Source of the DNA: Protonemura montana
Taxonomy: Eukaryota; Arthropoda; Insecta; Plecoptera; Nemouridae
DNA length: 64,000 nt
Direction: 5' to 3'
Assembly: GCA_947568835.1 (NCBI GenBank)
Contig: OX387602.1
Location: 3,814,570 to 3,878,569, forward strand
Positions within the stretch are counted from its first letter, which is position 1, and every line of letters begins with the position of its first letter. This document shows positions 37,851 through 49,500 of the stretch, in pieces. The notes under the pieces are model-generated. The model was given only the letters and a program-made list of their open reading frames with translations. It did no database searches and was not told the DNA's origin. Made by a program: the position numbers and the translations under genes.

Positions 37851-38454
37851 GTCATGTACCAGACAGACGTCTCATTGGGCGTTTCAAGAAAAATTAATTT
37901 TTTCTACGGTTTTCATCGGTGATGGAGAAATCTTGTAAAATCTCTGCAGAAAACTCAACTTGCGAGAGTTGTAACCTGTAACGTTAGCTTGGCTAACAGC
38001 GTATTTGTTGATTCTCTTGAATATCGGTAGTGCTCCTACCCTATGTCAGGCAGCGCCGTCAAAGCAATGCGTCAGTACGAAACAAAGACATATTAGGTAT
38101 TTACGGGATTTTTTTCAAGTTATGTATTTTTTTTTAATTTACGATGGCTTACCCACCTATTTTGCTACAAATTAACCACTGGTTCGAAATGACACACATT
38201 TTTCGTAGAACATCGCTACCCCGTACAATAACAAAACAATGCGTGTACGCATGTGAATCAGCTTAACACAGCCAGTTTGCTGGCTACAACCCTCACGTGT
38301 GGTTTAGTCTTTGGGAAGCTGTGTCAGGTGCAAGAAGCGTTATAATAATTGATCTCTGCAATTAAAATTAGAAAGTGGTGTGACTTACAAAAATCAGTTC
38401 GGCGCCGGGAGGTGGTCTGTCCAATCACAGCTCATCCAGATCGAGTTGCACACA

Positions 38455-38530
38455 AATTTCGTGTGAATAGATTTCTGACGACTTCGATGCACGACATTTT
38501 CGTGTTTTTTTTTTTCGTGCAAATAGACAC
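38455..38530 (+). repeat. Short repeat (right copy of an inverted pair)
   Basis: TTTCGTGTGAATAG, then TTTCTGACGACTTCGATGCA, then CATTTTCGTG, a T10 run and TCGTGCAAATAG match the reverse complement of 37782-37850 (there TTTCTGGCGACTTGGATGCA and ATTTTCGTGCCAATAG). The copies lie about 0.6 kb apart in opposite orientation. This may be a small decayed mobile element or an inverted duplication. Confidence 0.55.
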
Positions 38531-40371
38531 TCCGAGTTTTCTTTCTCTCTCTTGGCTTAAAATACCCCAATTAATTCCTATTTTTACACCGCAGTGGCAG
38601 AAACAATTGAAACGCCAATTGATGGCTTAATTTTCTTTCATTTCTCGTTGGTGCGTTGCATGGAGCTGAAGTGAATCGTCGACAACACGCGTTATTCGAT
38701 CTCACGTTTTGACGTGTTATTAACTTTATGATATTGCTTTATGTGCTGTGTGTGCTGTTTCTACGGGAAAGCATTGAAGCGCAAGCTTTTGTAAGTGTTT
38801 TGTCAAAGCTTTGCTGAAGATATTGAAGCTGGTTGGAGGTGCCCACCGTAGCGTGCTAGCTCCTTATTAATTACCTCTATCAAGACATTAAAGTCGTGCG
38901 CGGCTCTGTCTTCGAATACACTGCTGATCGATCGCGATCGCCTTCCATTTTGCGTGCTATGCTTCTAAATGAAATGTCTTTGTTTTTGTTATGTTATATT
39001 GTTATATGGTGTGCCTGGCTGGCACCATACTGACAATATTGCTTAGCGGTTTCAAACTAGTTTTTTTTCATTTTCGTGACTCTCTCGTGAACAGTTCTAT
39101 GTTATTTTTAACAAAATCGATCAAAAGCTTTCACATTTTGTTTGAAAATTGATTAAATTGTCTTCGCATTTTTAGAGAGAGGAGGCGCACGTTTTAACCA
39201 CTTTGGTAATTCGCCAAACGAGTCTTGTTAAGCACACGTTCGATCTTGATCGAGGATAGAAACCAGCTTATGAAAGGTACCGCAGTCAGACAATGGTGGA
39301 ATCCCGAATTGCCGGTCTAATAAGGCGGAGGCGAGCCCCGATCGGAAGATGCTTGCCAAGCTGCGATCAATGAGCTTCCAGATTTAATTCAGATCCCAGA
39401 ACACGACGCTATAGGCAGTCGTTGAAACTTGGAAGTGCCGCCCTGTTGGCATACCAGTTCTTGTTTGCGCCACATTAAAAAGTGTTTTAGCAAGTTTGGG
39501 AACAAACAGACAAATACAGCAGCCTTCAAATTGTTTACTCTCAAAAACATTTTCCCATCAGGACAGTTTATGCTGAGTGCTATTCGCAGACTAAAACCTG
39601 TGTCGTTAATTTACATAATTAGCGTGTAGTACTGTTTGGTATGTGAACACTTTTTCCTTTATTTAGTGTTGTGCTCAGCATTATAACATCTAATTTCATA
39701 CAACTTTTTGCGTCAGACTGCGACGACCAGCAAGCAATTAGGTTCCGAATTAGGCCGGAAGCGCCAGACAATCACTTCGTTGTTGACTACTTTTCAAATG
39801 TCTTACCATAATATAGGTTATAATCATTAGCCTAATTGCTTTTATGCCTGTGCCCGTGACCCAGATATGCTTATTGAGATAGACAGACCCCAACATAGCC
39901 ATTGATCTGTACGTTACGAATGTCAATACATTCGATCAGCGTTCGAATGAGAGCGATGCGCGTGAAGCATGCGATGCCGCCCCGCTTCCCGCTTTAATTT
40001 AAGCTGACCCACATGACTAGGGCGGTGGTGAAGGGGAAGGCGGCGTTTTTGAACGCGCGTAGTTCGGAAAATCGCCGCCAGAGAACGTCACGAGCAGTGA
40101 ATTTCCTCCTGCCATCTGCTAGCGAAGCGCCCTACTTCTAGAGAATCCGCCAATAACACAGGCGACTACTCGAGTGGCCCGCCGTAACATCCTTTATCGT
40201 TTTCAATTTTCCAAAGGGTCTCGTCGAAAAACATTTCGAGCTCAACAACTGAATGATACCTACTTGACGAAGAGGAACACTAGCCGTGTGCTTTTAACTT
40301 GTGAACTGCATGCATGCTACAACATGACGCTTCGCGGACAGCCTCGTCGATGAGAGCTGTAGGCCGGGTGA

Positions 40372-40395
40372 GAGACGAGTGTCGCGAACGACGGC
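40372..40395 (+). other. 5' leader end of the alternative first exon
   Basis: An in-frame TGA at 40369-40371 sits 24 bases before the ATG. The sequence between them (GAGACGAGTGTCGCGAACGA then CGGC) is purine-rich and lacks an acceptor, so the ATG at 40396 must be reached as part of a longer transcribed leader rather than by splicing into this stretch. I see no TATA box just upstream, so the start site is unresolved. Confidence 0.45.
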
Positions 40396-40536
40396 ATGCC
40401 CCCAACGGTCTCGAGCTCAGCGTCCATGTGCTCGTTGTGTCCCCGCAAGAAGGCGCACCCCAAGAAGCTCGTGCGCTTTGACTCCGTCGTCGACACCTAC
40501 TCCATCTCCGAGTGCCCCTCTGCCAACGCTACTCGG
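40396..40536 (+). CDS. dlg1: Alternative first coding exon (47 aa) of a dlg1 short isoform
   Basis: ATG at 40396 begins MPPTVSSSASMCSLCPRKKA, continues HPKKLVRFDSVVDTYSISEC and ends PSANATR at donor CGG|GTAAGA (40537), phase 0. An in-frame stop upstream and no acceptor make this a first coding exon. Third positions are almost all G or C, unlike the intron. Phase 0 joins in frame to the 36-base exon at 60071, giving an N-terminus without L27. MCSLC followed by PRKKAHPKK is a dicysteine plus basic pattern. The vertebrate alpha-type N-termini of DLG proteins use a palmitoylated cysteine pair to reach membranes. Met11 (40426) could give a protein starting directly MCSLC, though the first ATG has the better context (G at -3). 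An unrelated gene within the intron is possible. Membership of dlg1 is inferred from strand, phase and position. Confidence 0.65.
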
Positions 40537-41448
40537 GTAAGACAAATGAGATCGCATCTCGCACAGTCCGCTCGATTGGTCGCGGCCAGACGCTGCCGAT
40601 CTGTCACCAGGCGCTCGGCTATTGGAAAACCGTGCTCTTCGGGTGGCAACTTTGGGGTTGCGAGACGTGCTTGCTGCTTGCTTTTTCCATGTATTTCCAG
40701 GCGTGCACTTTGTCTTCTTGTTTTTAGGCGCCTTTTTTTCGACGTGCTCGCTACAAGAATTGACTGGCGTCGAGTACTTGTCATTAATAATCTAATCTAT
40801 CAGCGTGGTTCCCTTCGGAATGGCTTTCCAATTTCAATTAGCTTTGTACGCATCTGCGTGATAAGTTGACAATAATAGGTATCGACACGGCATTTACATA
40901 TTTTATGAGAGTTCAATTTACTACGACACGGTATGGCACTTAAAAACCCATTAAAGGTGTTGCCACGTTGAAAATATGTCCAAAATACGTGTCGTGCCTC
41001 TACGCTATAGATTGTATCCCTAATTTGGATTTCCCGTGTCTCTGTTTGAGATTTATTTTAATATGCGTTCTTGCACTCACTCACCGCTTGGTCTGTTTGT
41101 TGAGTGTGAAAGCAATGTGAGTTGTGGCCAACAGCGACTTCATTAGTATTCACATAGATTAAACTTTAAATTGATTAAATTTACACTGTTAATTGTGAAA
41201 CTTGAAAATATCGCACAAAATACATTTCCGCACTGCGATATGCACTCCGAATGCGCTTGTGCACGACAAAGTAATTACAACTTTGTTTTTACCCTTTGTT
41301 TATCGTAATTTCAACTTGCTTTTCATCGTATCTAACTAACGCGATGATACCAAATCTTCCTCGGTGAAGGAAGGCATGCATGAAACAACCTCACTCAGCT
41401 TTGCATTGAGCGACGCTCCGGAAGGCGGTGAGCACCACTAAACCGACG

Positions 41449-41465
<17 letters not shown>
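41449..41465 (+). repeat. Poly-C tract (17 C)
   Basis: Uninterrupted C run directly followed by an AC dinucleotide run. Confidence 0.95.
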
Positions 41466-41479
<14 letters not shown>

Positions 41480-41480
41480 A
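41466..41480 (+). repeat. AC microsatellite
   Basis: Seven to eight ACs follow the poly-C tract. Confidence 0.9.
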
Positions 41481-42264
41481 CCCTTCCGATTCAAACGTAC
41501 CCGAGAAACTCGCACGTCTCTTCGCCAGATTTTACTGCCGCACGCAGTGTCATTTCTGGCACAACTCAAGTTTACTCTCCATTGAGGCTCGGTTCAATTT
41601 AAAATTCAAATGATAAAGTGATCACGTCGGTTCGTTGGCTGCCTTCTCCGCACAACCACGAGCAATTACCTGCCTGCCCGACGCTGACGACGCCGTCGAC
41701 GCTTGAAGCGTCCCGCCGTGCACCGTCGCTTCAACGACGCTCGATAGAAATTTACAACTCTGAATTTCTTTAGAATTGTAAAGCAACCCCGCAGAGATAC
41801 CCCAGACCAGGGCGGTATCTGTTTACTCTGCGCTTCTGTGGTTTTCCTCTACAAGTAATACTTGACTGTAGGAGATTTGTTTTATTTTTCCTAGCGGGAC
41901 TTAAGGTAAACAAAATCCTACTCGCTTGTGCTCGTGCTTCTTCCTGACGGCGAAGACTGGAAACAATTCATATGCCAAACAAGCGTCCTATCAAAACGCT
42001 CTGCATCTCAGAGGATTTTTGGATCTTGTAAATCGGCACCAGAGGCAAAGTCTTGCTGCAAGAGCAACGTGTCGGTACTCTTCCGATGCAAATTCACAAT
42101 AAATTCCAAATCCACATATATTCATCAGGGCCACTAAGGGGAAGCATTGGGGATATTTGGCAAATTGTTGTCTTGTCAGCAGCATGCCGCCTTGCTTGGG
42201 GATGAGCTGTATAATAAGTAGACGCGCTCGACGCCGTACGCGGAGATATTCACGTCGACGTTGG

Positions 42265-42274
42265 CGTCGCGACG
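42265..42274. repeat. Palindrome CGTCGCGACG, site 3
   Basis: Perfect palindrome (TTGGCGTCGCGACGCCTCGC) in a CpG-rich patch. A related CGCCGCGACGCC lies about 120 bases downstream. Confidence 0.8.
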
Positions 42275-42430
42275 CCTCGCCGTGTCCCTGAAGAACGCGG
42301 TGACAGTCGCGACGGCAGGCTGCATGCAGGCGTCGGTCACGGCTGCAAGACGCAGCACGCTGAGTTATAGCGATGGAACCGACGCCGCGCCGCGACGCCT
42401 AGTGCAGCACAAAAACATTGAAAGCGTCGA

Positions 42431-42450
42431 AATATATATATATATTATAT
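42431..42450. repeat. AT microsatellite
   Basis: About eight AT dinucleotides with one interruption. Confidence 0.9.
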
Positions 42451-43184
42451 CAAATCCAGCGTGGACCGTTATGTGATAATAACGCAAACGTCTGCTACGT
42501 GAATATATATCACATTATTCACGGGTAGACTTTTTTCGCCGGTCGCGCCGAAAGGCAAGGAAAAGTGAGAGACGAATGAATAAAAAAAGGGGCCATTTTG
42601 GAAAAAAAAACGTCTTTGTGCGCGGCAACGCGATAAATCAAAGTTGGTTAACAACAGTTCAGGATACGGGCATTCAATGAGCGGAAAAAATGCCCAAACA
42701 GTGAGCGAAAATCCTAATACGGACACGCACGTTCGCTTTTTTGCATCGGTCGTTCTGAACATGATTTATTTTTTTTCGCCTACATTTGAATATCGAGTTT
42801 TCGAGCTTCGCCTCGAGCCGAAAGAGAATGTCAAGCTTGCTTTCGTTTTTCGACAAACACTAGCGACTTTAAAATTACGATTTATTTGACATTTTCCAAT
42901 ATGACGTGTAGGTCATATACACGATTACGGTTCGACGCGGCGCACTACAAAGGGTTCGATTGCTCGGTCCTCTTCTTTAACAATGATGCTTTGTGTGTGT
43001 GTGCGTTTTTTTTGTTTTTTTTTTTGCTGACGCCATGTAGTTTCCAATGCGGATATTATTGGAGAAAATGTCAAAATCCCTCTAAAAATATGAGTACCCG
43101 TTATTGATTTGAGTTAGTTTGGTGGAAAACTAAGGCACGTCGAGCATCGACATGGCGTTTATCTTATCTGATGTGATGGATGGA

Positions 43185-43490
43185 TCAGCTAGCGCAGCGG
43201 CTCTACAGCTAGGAGAATGCGATAGTCCTGAATCCTTATCCAGGACGAGAAAGCCGCTTACCTTGGTGGATGGAGACTGGAAGTGTGCGTTGGTGGGGTG
43301 GCTCCTGTAGGTTCTGCACGGACCGCAACTCATTACATGCCATGGATCCCGAGCCGAGGAGGGAGCCGTTAATGAAATCGTGTGTCTGAAGAATGGGGTG
43401 GTTGTCAGTGGTTCTAGCATGGAGGTACTTGCAGCGCTAGGATTCTGCAATGCCTTCACCGTTGAGCTAAACATTTCAGGTTCGAGTTTG
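43185..43490. mobile_element. Possible tRNA-derived short element fragment
   Basis: TAGCGCAGCGG (43190-43200, +) fits a tRNA A-box. On the opposite strand, TAGCTCAACGG with GTGAAGGC (about 43450-43470) also fits one, followed by a six-base stem TTGCAG/CTGCAA like an anticodon arm. GGTTCGAGT (about 43480) resembles the start of a B-box. The two A-boxes face each other about 270 bases apart. Open frames across it do not look like a conserved protein. Weak evidence. Confidence 0.25.
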
Positions 43491-43499
43491 CCCCCTCCC

Positions 43500-43518
43500 C
43501 GTCTCTCTCTCTCTCTCC
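43500..43518. repeat. CT microsatellite
   Basis: Run of TC dinucleotides after CCCCGTC. Confidence 0.85.
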
Positions 43519-46359
43519 ATGAGGACCATGTTTTTCACTGCACTTCCGCTCTGCTGGAACGTGTTCGTATCATACCCCATGTCCTGTAATAAGTCTTCTA
43601 TTTGTTGTACTAATCTTAACCATACAATGTGCATTTGAGCTTATTTTTCCGTCGAGCTATTGCAGGTGGTACACATATTTCTCAGCTGGAGTGTTTTAAG
43701 AATTTATCTTGTTGTTTTAATTTCCTTTGCTCACAAAATATAAACGAAATGGCTGGTGCCCAGCCTCTCATGAACCCATTTTCTATATGACAAAAACAAT
43801 AAATCGTCGAAGTAAAGTCGCAGGAAGATTTTGCAGCTGCCAATGATTTCAAAGCTTTCTCCAAACCAAAGGGGAAGCCACTTTCATTAACGCAGCTAAG
43901 TGGCTGATCCTTGTCAACTTCTTGCAGGAATTTAGAACCGCAAAGGCTTTTCCGACTTGTTTAAGATTTCTGTAAGATTTACGCTGTTTTTCATCCACCT
44001 TTCCCTTCCAGCTCCGCCTTTTTTTCTCTCCCGACTTTTCTTTTCTATTTTATTCTTTCCGCTTTTTAAAATTCAAATGTATACCACGAAAGGACTTTGA
44101 GAAAAGTTACGACTCGCGAATTATAAGTGAGATTTCTGAGAGGAAATGGCGAGAGTATTTCCTTTTTGCCCGAACAGAGCAAACTTTGTCAAGTGTTTCG
44201 GCCTCCTAAAGACATTATGCGTGCGTAACGCGTTAGCCGCTGGGCAAAGTGTTTAGGCACACGCACTCTTGACAAACTGCAGCTCTTACTGCTTATGAAA
44301 ACCCTCGCCGAGGAAAGAGGGCCCGGCTATGGTGTGTACCACGTCTCTTTCAACCGCCCTCAAACAATGCTTCACTCTCACGCAGAAACCACCAAGACTT
44401 GCTCGAATTTTGACCGTGATAGAGATCATTCCTGGTCATAGGTAATCCTTTTCCTATCGTTGAATTCAAACAGAGTCTTCGCGTCTGTTATCAAAGGACC
44501 TCCATGCTTTACTACGCGGAAACTTTCTTTTATCCAAACTGACATTTCCATTTTAAATTGCCATCTATTTTCCGCTACGTTAAACATGCAGCCGTGGCAG
44601 CAAGTTTGATACCATAATAATGTGTCGCCCCTGCCAGGGTGGGTCCCAATAGATTTGCATCTGCAGGGGTGCTGATGGCTTGAAGTGAAAATGATGACCG
44701 CCAAGTTTTTGGAGACGAACGCGCGCGAAAAACTTTCCTTTATTTTCCATTTAACCAAAGCGCCGCGCGAAAGTTCGGGCCCCCGCGCGGTTCGGCGCCG
44801 AGGCGGCTTGTGATTGGTCGCAACACACGTAGTTTCGAAGTTCCTGGGCACGTCACGGGAATAGGCGACGTGTTTGTCATTTGTTTGCTACTCTCCTCGC
44901 GACGTCGTCGTCGTCGTTCTCCCAAAATTCCCCTCGGCGAATTCTTGGCGAACTCTGTCCGAGAGCGGTCGAAAGTTTTCCACCTTCTATGCATATCAGG
45001 ACGTTCAATTTCGTCGGCGTCACCCGGACCTGTTAGCTATTCCTTTGGCGGCCGTCCGCGCAATCCAAAGAACGCAATAAAAACGCGTTAGTAAAATCTT
45101 GCTCGTCTCACAGCGTGTGACGTTCGTACAGACAAGCGCGTCATTATATTCGATGACTTGGGATGATTTAGCGAGCAATTCCGACGCCCAAATCGCGCGC
45201 CAAGACCCAATTTGCGGCGTCGCGCAGCGCGAGCCATCGCGGCGCTTCTGGTTCGTACATGAATTGATGACTCTATTTTGTACGCTAAGCCGCTGACTAG
45301 TCGCGCGGTTCTAGCTTTTTGTGCTTCTACTCGCGGGCGGCAAACAAGAAGAATGTCTAAGTGTTGTAAAAGGGCTGCTGGTTTGGGGTGAGTTATGGGA
45401 GTGTGTTCGGAAATCTGGTTCGCGCGGGCCGTGATTCAATATCCGCTCTCTGCGGGCATTGCAGCGACGCTCAAGACGCAGCAAACAGATTGCCATTTGT
45501 CTTATTCGAGTTGCCGGGACCTCGGCGCTGCGGCCCGGCAACAGGAACACTGGGATAGAACCACTTAAATAAACGTCCCCGGGGGGGCTAAGCGTGCTAC
45601 GTACGTGAGGGTAATTATTACGAGTGTACGGACGGGAATAATGGACGTTGAAATTAAAGAAAATGAAATCCTCGGCAGAGTTGGACGTTCCCGTTGAGAA
45701 TTTTAAATGCGCGCTCACGTTCGAGAAATATGCTAAAAAAAAAAGTTAATGCAAAACGAAAGGTACAGGAAATAGAAAGAGCAATCTTCGGAATGAAATA
45801 GGTGGTCGGACGGCGTCAGAAGAAGCCACGCCGCCATGAGCGAAATGGAAATGTAAGATATTATAATATGAATAGAAGTGCCACTGTGGGAAATGAGTTG
45901 ATCCTTTATGATAATGAAGGGGAACTTTGATTTTAATGTTGATGCCTTGTGCACGACTTTTCACTGCCAGATTCATTTTTAAGCTGTGAAGCCTGGCACC
46001 TCCACGTTCACAAGACCACTGTATCCTTTCAAGGGAATTGAAAGTCTTAGACCGTGGTCGATTTCCTTCTGCCGACTACAATAAGGTGTTGTGTGGAAAC
46101 ATCTCGATTAAATACTTGACACCTATTATCTCAAAGACATGCCAGACTGATGGTCGAGAATGAAGCTGCTTGAAAAGTAAACAAAGCAGGCACTCGAGCT
46201 TAGCGACGAAATAGGGTTCCGAATCAATGAGAGATCTTTTTGGGATTCCCCTAACGTATTGCTACCCAACGGGGTTGTTTTCAAATAATCTTGGAACATT
46301 TCGGTTGTTGCTAACGTTGGCATTTGAAGTCGCTGCAGTATTTAGTTTGTTTCGATAAT

Positions 46360-46520
46360 GTGCATTCCGCCGATTTTCATTTGCTCGCCCATAGTAATTG
46401 ATTATGCAAATACATTTCAAATCATTATCGCCACAAGTTTAATGGTGCCTGTCATTAATTCCGAGTAATTTCGCTGCAAATAACAAGCGGACGTCAATTA
46501 ATCGCTAGATAATGGAACAC
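46360..46520. promoter_or_regulatory. Candidate enhancer-like AT-rich block
   Basis: It contains a POU octamer ATGCAAAT (46404-46411) next to TAATTG (46395-46400), and then several ATTA/TAAT homeodomain cores (TCATTAATTCC, GTCAATTAATCG) in about 150 bases, with no coding frame. Such clusters are typical of insect intronic enhancers. Function is inferred only from motif density. Confidence 0.3.
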
Positions 46521-49500
46521 ACTTTTTTTTTTTGTGTACCCTGCGCGTTACTGCGAAGCCCCAACAATGTTGGTCCATGGCGTTCATTTGCTGCAGAAGT
46601 GACCGCGGCGTGGCGCCACCAGCTAATATGATTACCTCTGGTTTAGTCCTGCACCATGCCCTCCGCCTTGCCGGACGCTAACTATTTGCAATAATGCCGT
46701 TATTGTATCATCGTTAACTGAAAACGCTTTGTTATAATCATATATAGTGTCTGTAATGCTGGGAATGCCGTAATTGGAATGATGATGTTGTGTTGGACGT
46801 ACAAGGGCTGCTTCTATCGGCGCCGTGGTTGAAAATCCCAGTGGAGAAATGTTCAGTACCGATGCAACGTGGCTAGTTTATGATGCAACTATTTCGTCTG
46901 GTATTATTTTTCGTTTGCATATCGCATATCCGTCCATATCTGCAAAGAAAATGGAATCCCCCTTTCAGCGAGCAATAATTAAAATTTCATCGCTTTTCCG
47001 ATGAATTATGCCGGTTTATGTAATCCTAAAATCACATAGCGAGGTATTTTTTATTATACGTACATGAACATTGCGAGTTTTAAGTGGCATTGTAATTCGG
47101 TGCTGTTTAATGCTTCATCGCGGCCGCTAATTTAGTAGGTGGCTCTGCGTTAATTCGCCGTTGGATTTTCAGCTCCGTGTTGCTGTGTTGATAATGTGGT
47201 AAATTCGTTGTCTTTTCACCGCGATTTAATAGCAAAATTGTGTTTGAAAATCTGCTAGCATAGAGATAATTATCTTTTGATTGCCTGTTATAAATCGAAC
47301 TTGACATTTTCGTTCGTTTTTTGTTCGCAGCGACGCGTTGCTCGCTCGCATAAACTCTTCAACACTTTTATCGTGTTGCTCGAGTTAAACCTCTGCCTAG
47401 TAAAACAATGCGTTTAACTTCCAGGCTTATGTTTACTCTGAGGCACTACTAGTGCAATACGCAGCTGTGATATTTGTACAGAGACAATTACTGAGGCTGA
47501 AGCGTAGAAATAGTTCCCTGATTTACATAAATACAATGGTAGCCATGCTCGACTAACATCTCTGCCCTCGCCTGAAACTCGAGTCATAATCTTGTGCGTC
47601 ATATTTTCAAGCGAGTCAATGTTAATATTGCTTTAGCTTAAGTCCTCGCCGCTTCTTCACGGCACCAAAACTGTCGCTGCTGTCAACTTTTGTGTTTTCC
47701 TATCTTCTCTTGGAAAACTTGGACTGTGCAATCCTTTTTGCAGGAACGACAATAGTTTTGCACGTGTGCTTCACGTTTGAAATTAAATGTCAGATCTCTA
47801 CGCCTGGGAAAACTGAAACAAGCAACCAATGTGTTTTTTTTTTTTTTGAGATCTGATTTCAAAGCTGCAAGTCGGAGCTGTTCCATTTTCTCTGCATGGC
47901 GTTATTAATTTTGTATAAACAATAACTCAGTTTCTAGCACTTCCATTGATAATTTAGACATTGCTTTCCGTAATCTGAAATGAGCTCATGCAATCTTCAG
48001 CTTAAAATAGACAGTGCTTCAATTTGTACACTTGCTCGCTGCAACAGCCCTGAGATGGAAGCACACTAGCTAGCCAGTGAGGAAGACAAATAAAATAATC
48101 ATTGGTTTGGTGGGCAGTCGGTTTTTCATTCGTCCATGCCGTATATAGTGGCCACCCAAAGTGGATTGGTTATATTTTTCCCAGGACATTAATGTGAGTT
48201 TATTGCTTGTGATCCCCGGCCGCCGCGTTCGCAGGGCGCCACGTTACTTCCTCTAATCCTCGTCACGATAGATGCCAGCTCACAGCGTCCACCATCGCTC
48301 ATTTCTAGCCGAGCAGTCGTTCCCGCAAGCGGCGCTGCCCCACGCCATTCCGTGCGTACCTCGTTCACCTAGGAGGAGGCAATCTACCAGCAACTTTGCG
48401 TGTCTAAAATAAATAACCTCTCTTCAGCAATTTCTCCTTCGTAAATGTTACCCGAATAAATACTGAAGATGTGCGGAATATCTTTCTCCCTCTTTCTTGC
48501 AATCATTTTACGATTCAACAAAGTTGTTCATGGTCCATGTTCCCATCGTTTAATAACGGACCAATTAGATTCCTTTCATGCACATTAAGGTTATTATGTT
48601 GTCTTTGGGGTAACTTGGCTGACAATCATTATTGTAATTGTCTTAGCTACTATTTGAGGCTGCCACTAATGATGTTGCTAATTGTATTTCTCATTATGCT
48701 TGTATGATCTTTCACCCTAGCGTTATACTCTTGGGAACAGAGCTATTGGCTTACACCCCCGCTGATGGGCAATATAAATAGTAGCTGGAAGTGGCCTTAT
48801 AACTTTGTTGTAATTTTAAACGGTAATTTGCATACGAAAACAAATTTGTAATCAACATTCTGAAACGTAGCCTTTGTGGGATGCATTTGGTCTTGTCTGT
48901 TTTCGGCCTATAACATTAACGTTGTCGTATGGTTTGCTGTAGGTATTGTGGCACTTGACTTTGAGTTTTGGCATGAATGTTAGCATGATGACTATTGCTC
49001 GCCTACGGTCGTACTTGTGCTGCCGAGACCCCCTTCTCCCGTGAAACGCACACCTTTTGTCTGCAATTAACTGGTACTGGGCACCACGCCAGTTGCTTTG
49101 TTATTTAGTTATTTAATACGCGATATACCTACCTACCTCTGCGCACGAATTGAGTTTGTTTTCCACCTATTGTTGTGCAAAATTCGATCATTTGGATTTC
49201 GAGCTGCATTGTCTGATATTTTTCTACCGCACTTCCAGCTGATTAAATTTGCCTCTGCTCTTTCATCCATTTGGTATCAGCCTAAAGCTTTGAGCTCTAC
49301 CTTTAAATGAAGTAGGTATAGAAAATGTCAATGATTTGTTTCTCATTAAGATAAAATCACGGGCCGCACATGCAAGAACGATTTCACATAGAACATTCAA
49401 AGGAAACTGGCTTAAATCGGGAAAGTTTGGGAAATTGCGTCTCGGTTCTTGAATGAAAATATTATCTCTCCCGTTCAAGTGGTATAACACGGTGAGCGGT

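Larger units (their letters stand above)
28471..40371 (+). other. First part of the 31.6-kb dlg1 intron
   Basis: No confident exon. The stretch contains poly-C tracts at 32485-32503 and 36032-36048, an 11-base tandem repeat GTTCTGCCAGC at 33121-33149, a GC-rich island at 33840-34200 and a GC-rich patch at 35.8-36.05 kb. A palindrome CGTCGCGACG occurs at 35204 and 37541. An inverted pair of short repeats lies at 37.7 and 38.5 kb. Long open frames over the GC-rich patches occur on both strands at once, which points to composition rather than coding. Confidence 0.5.

Noticed and set aside
44426-44851. 141-aa minus-strand ORF
   Set aside because: No known motif, no splice or promoter context, and overlapping open frames in the same GC-rich stretch.
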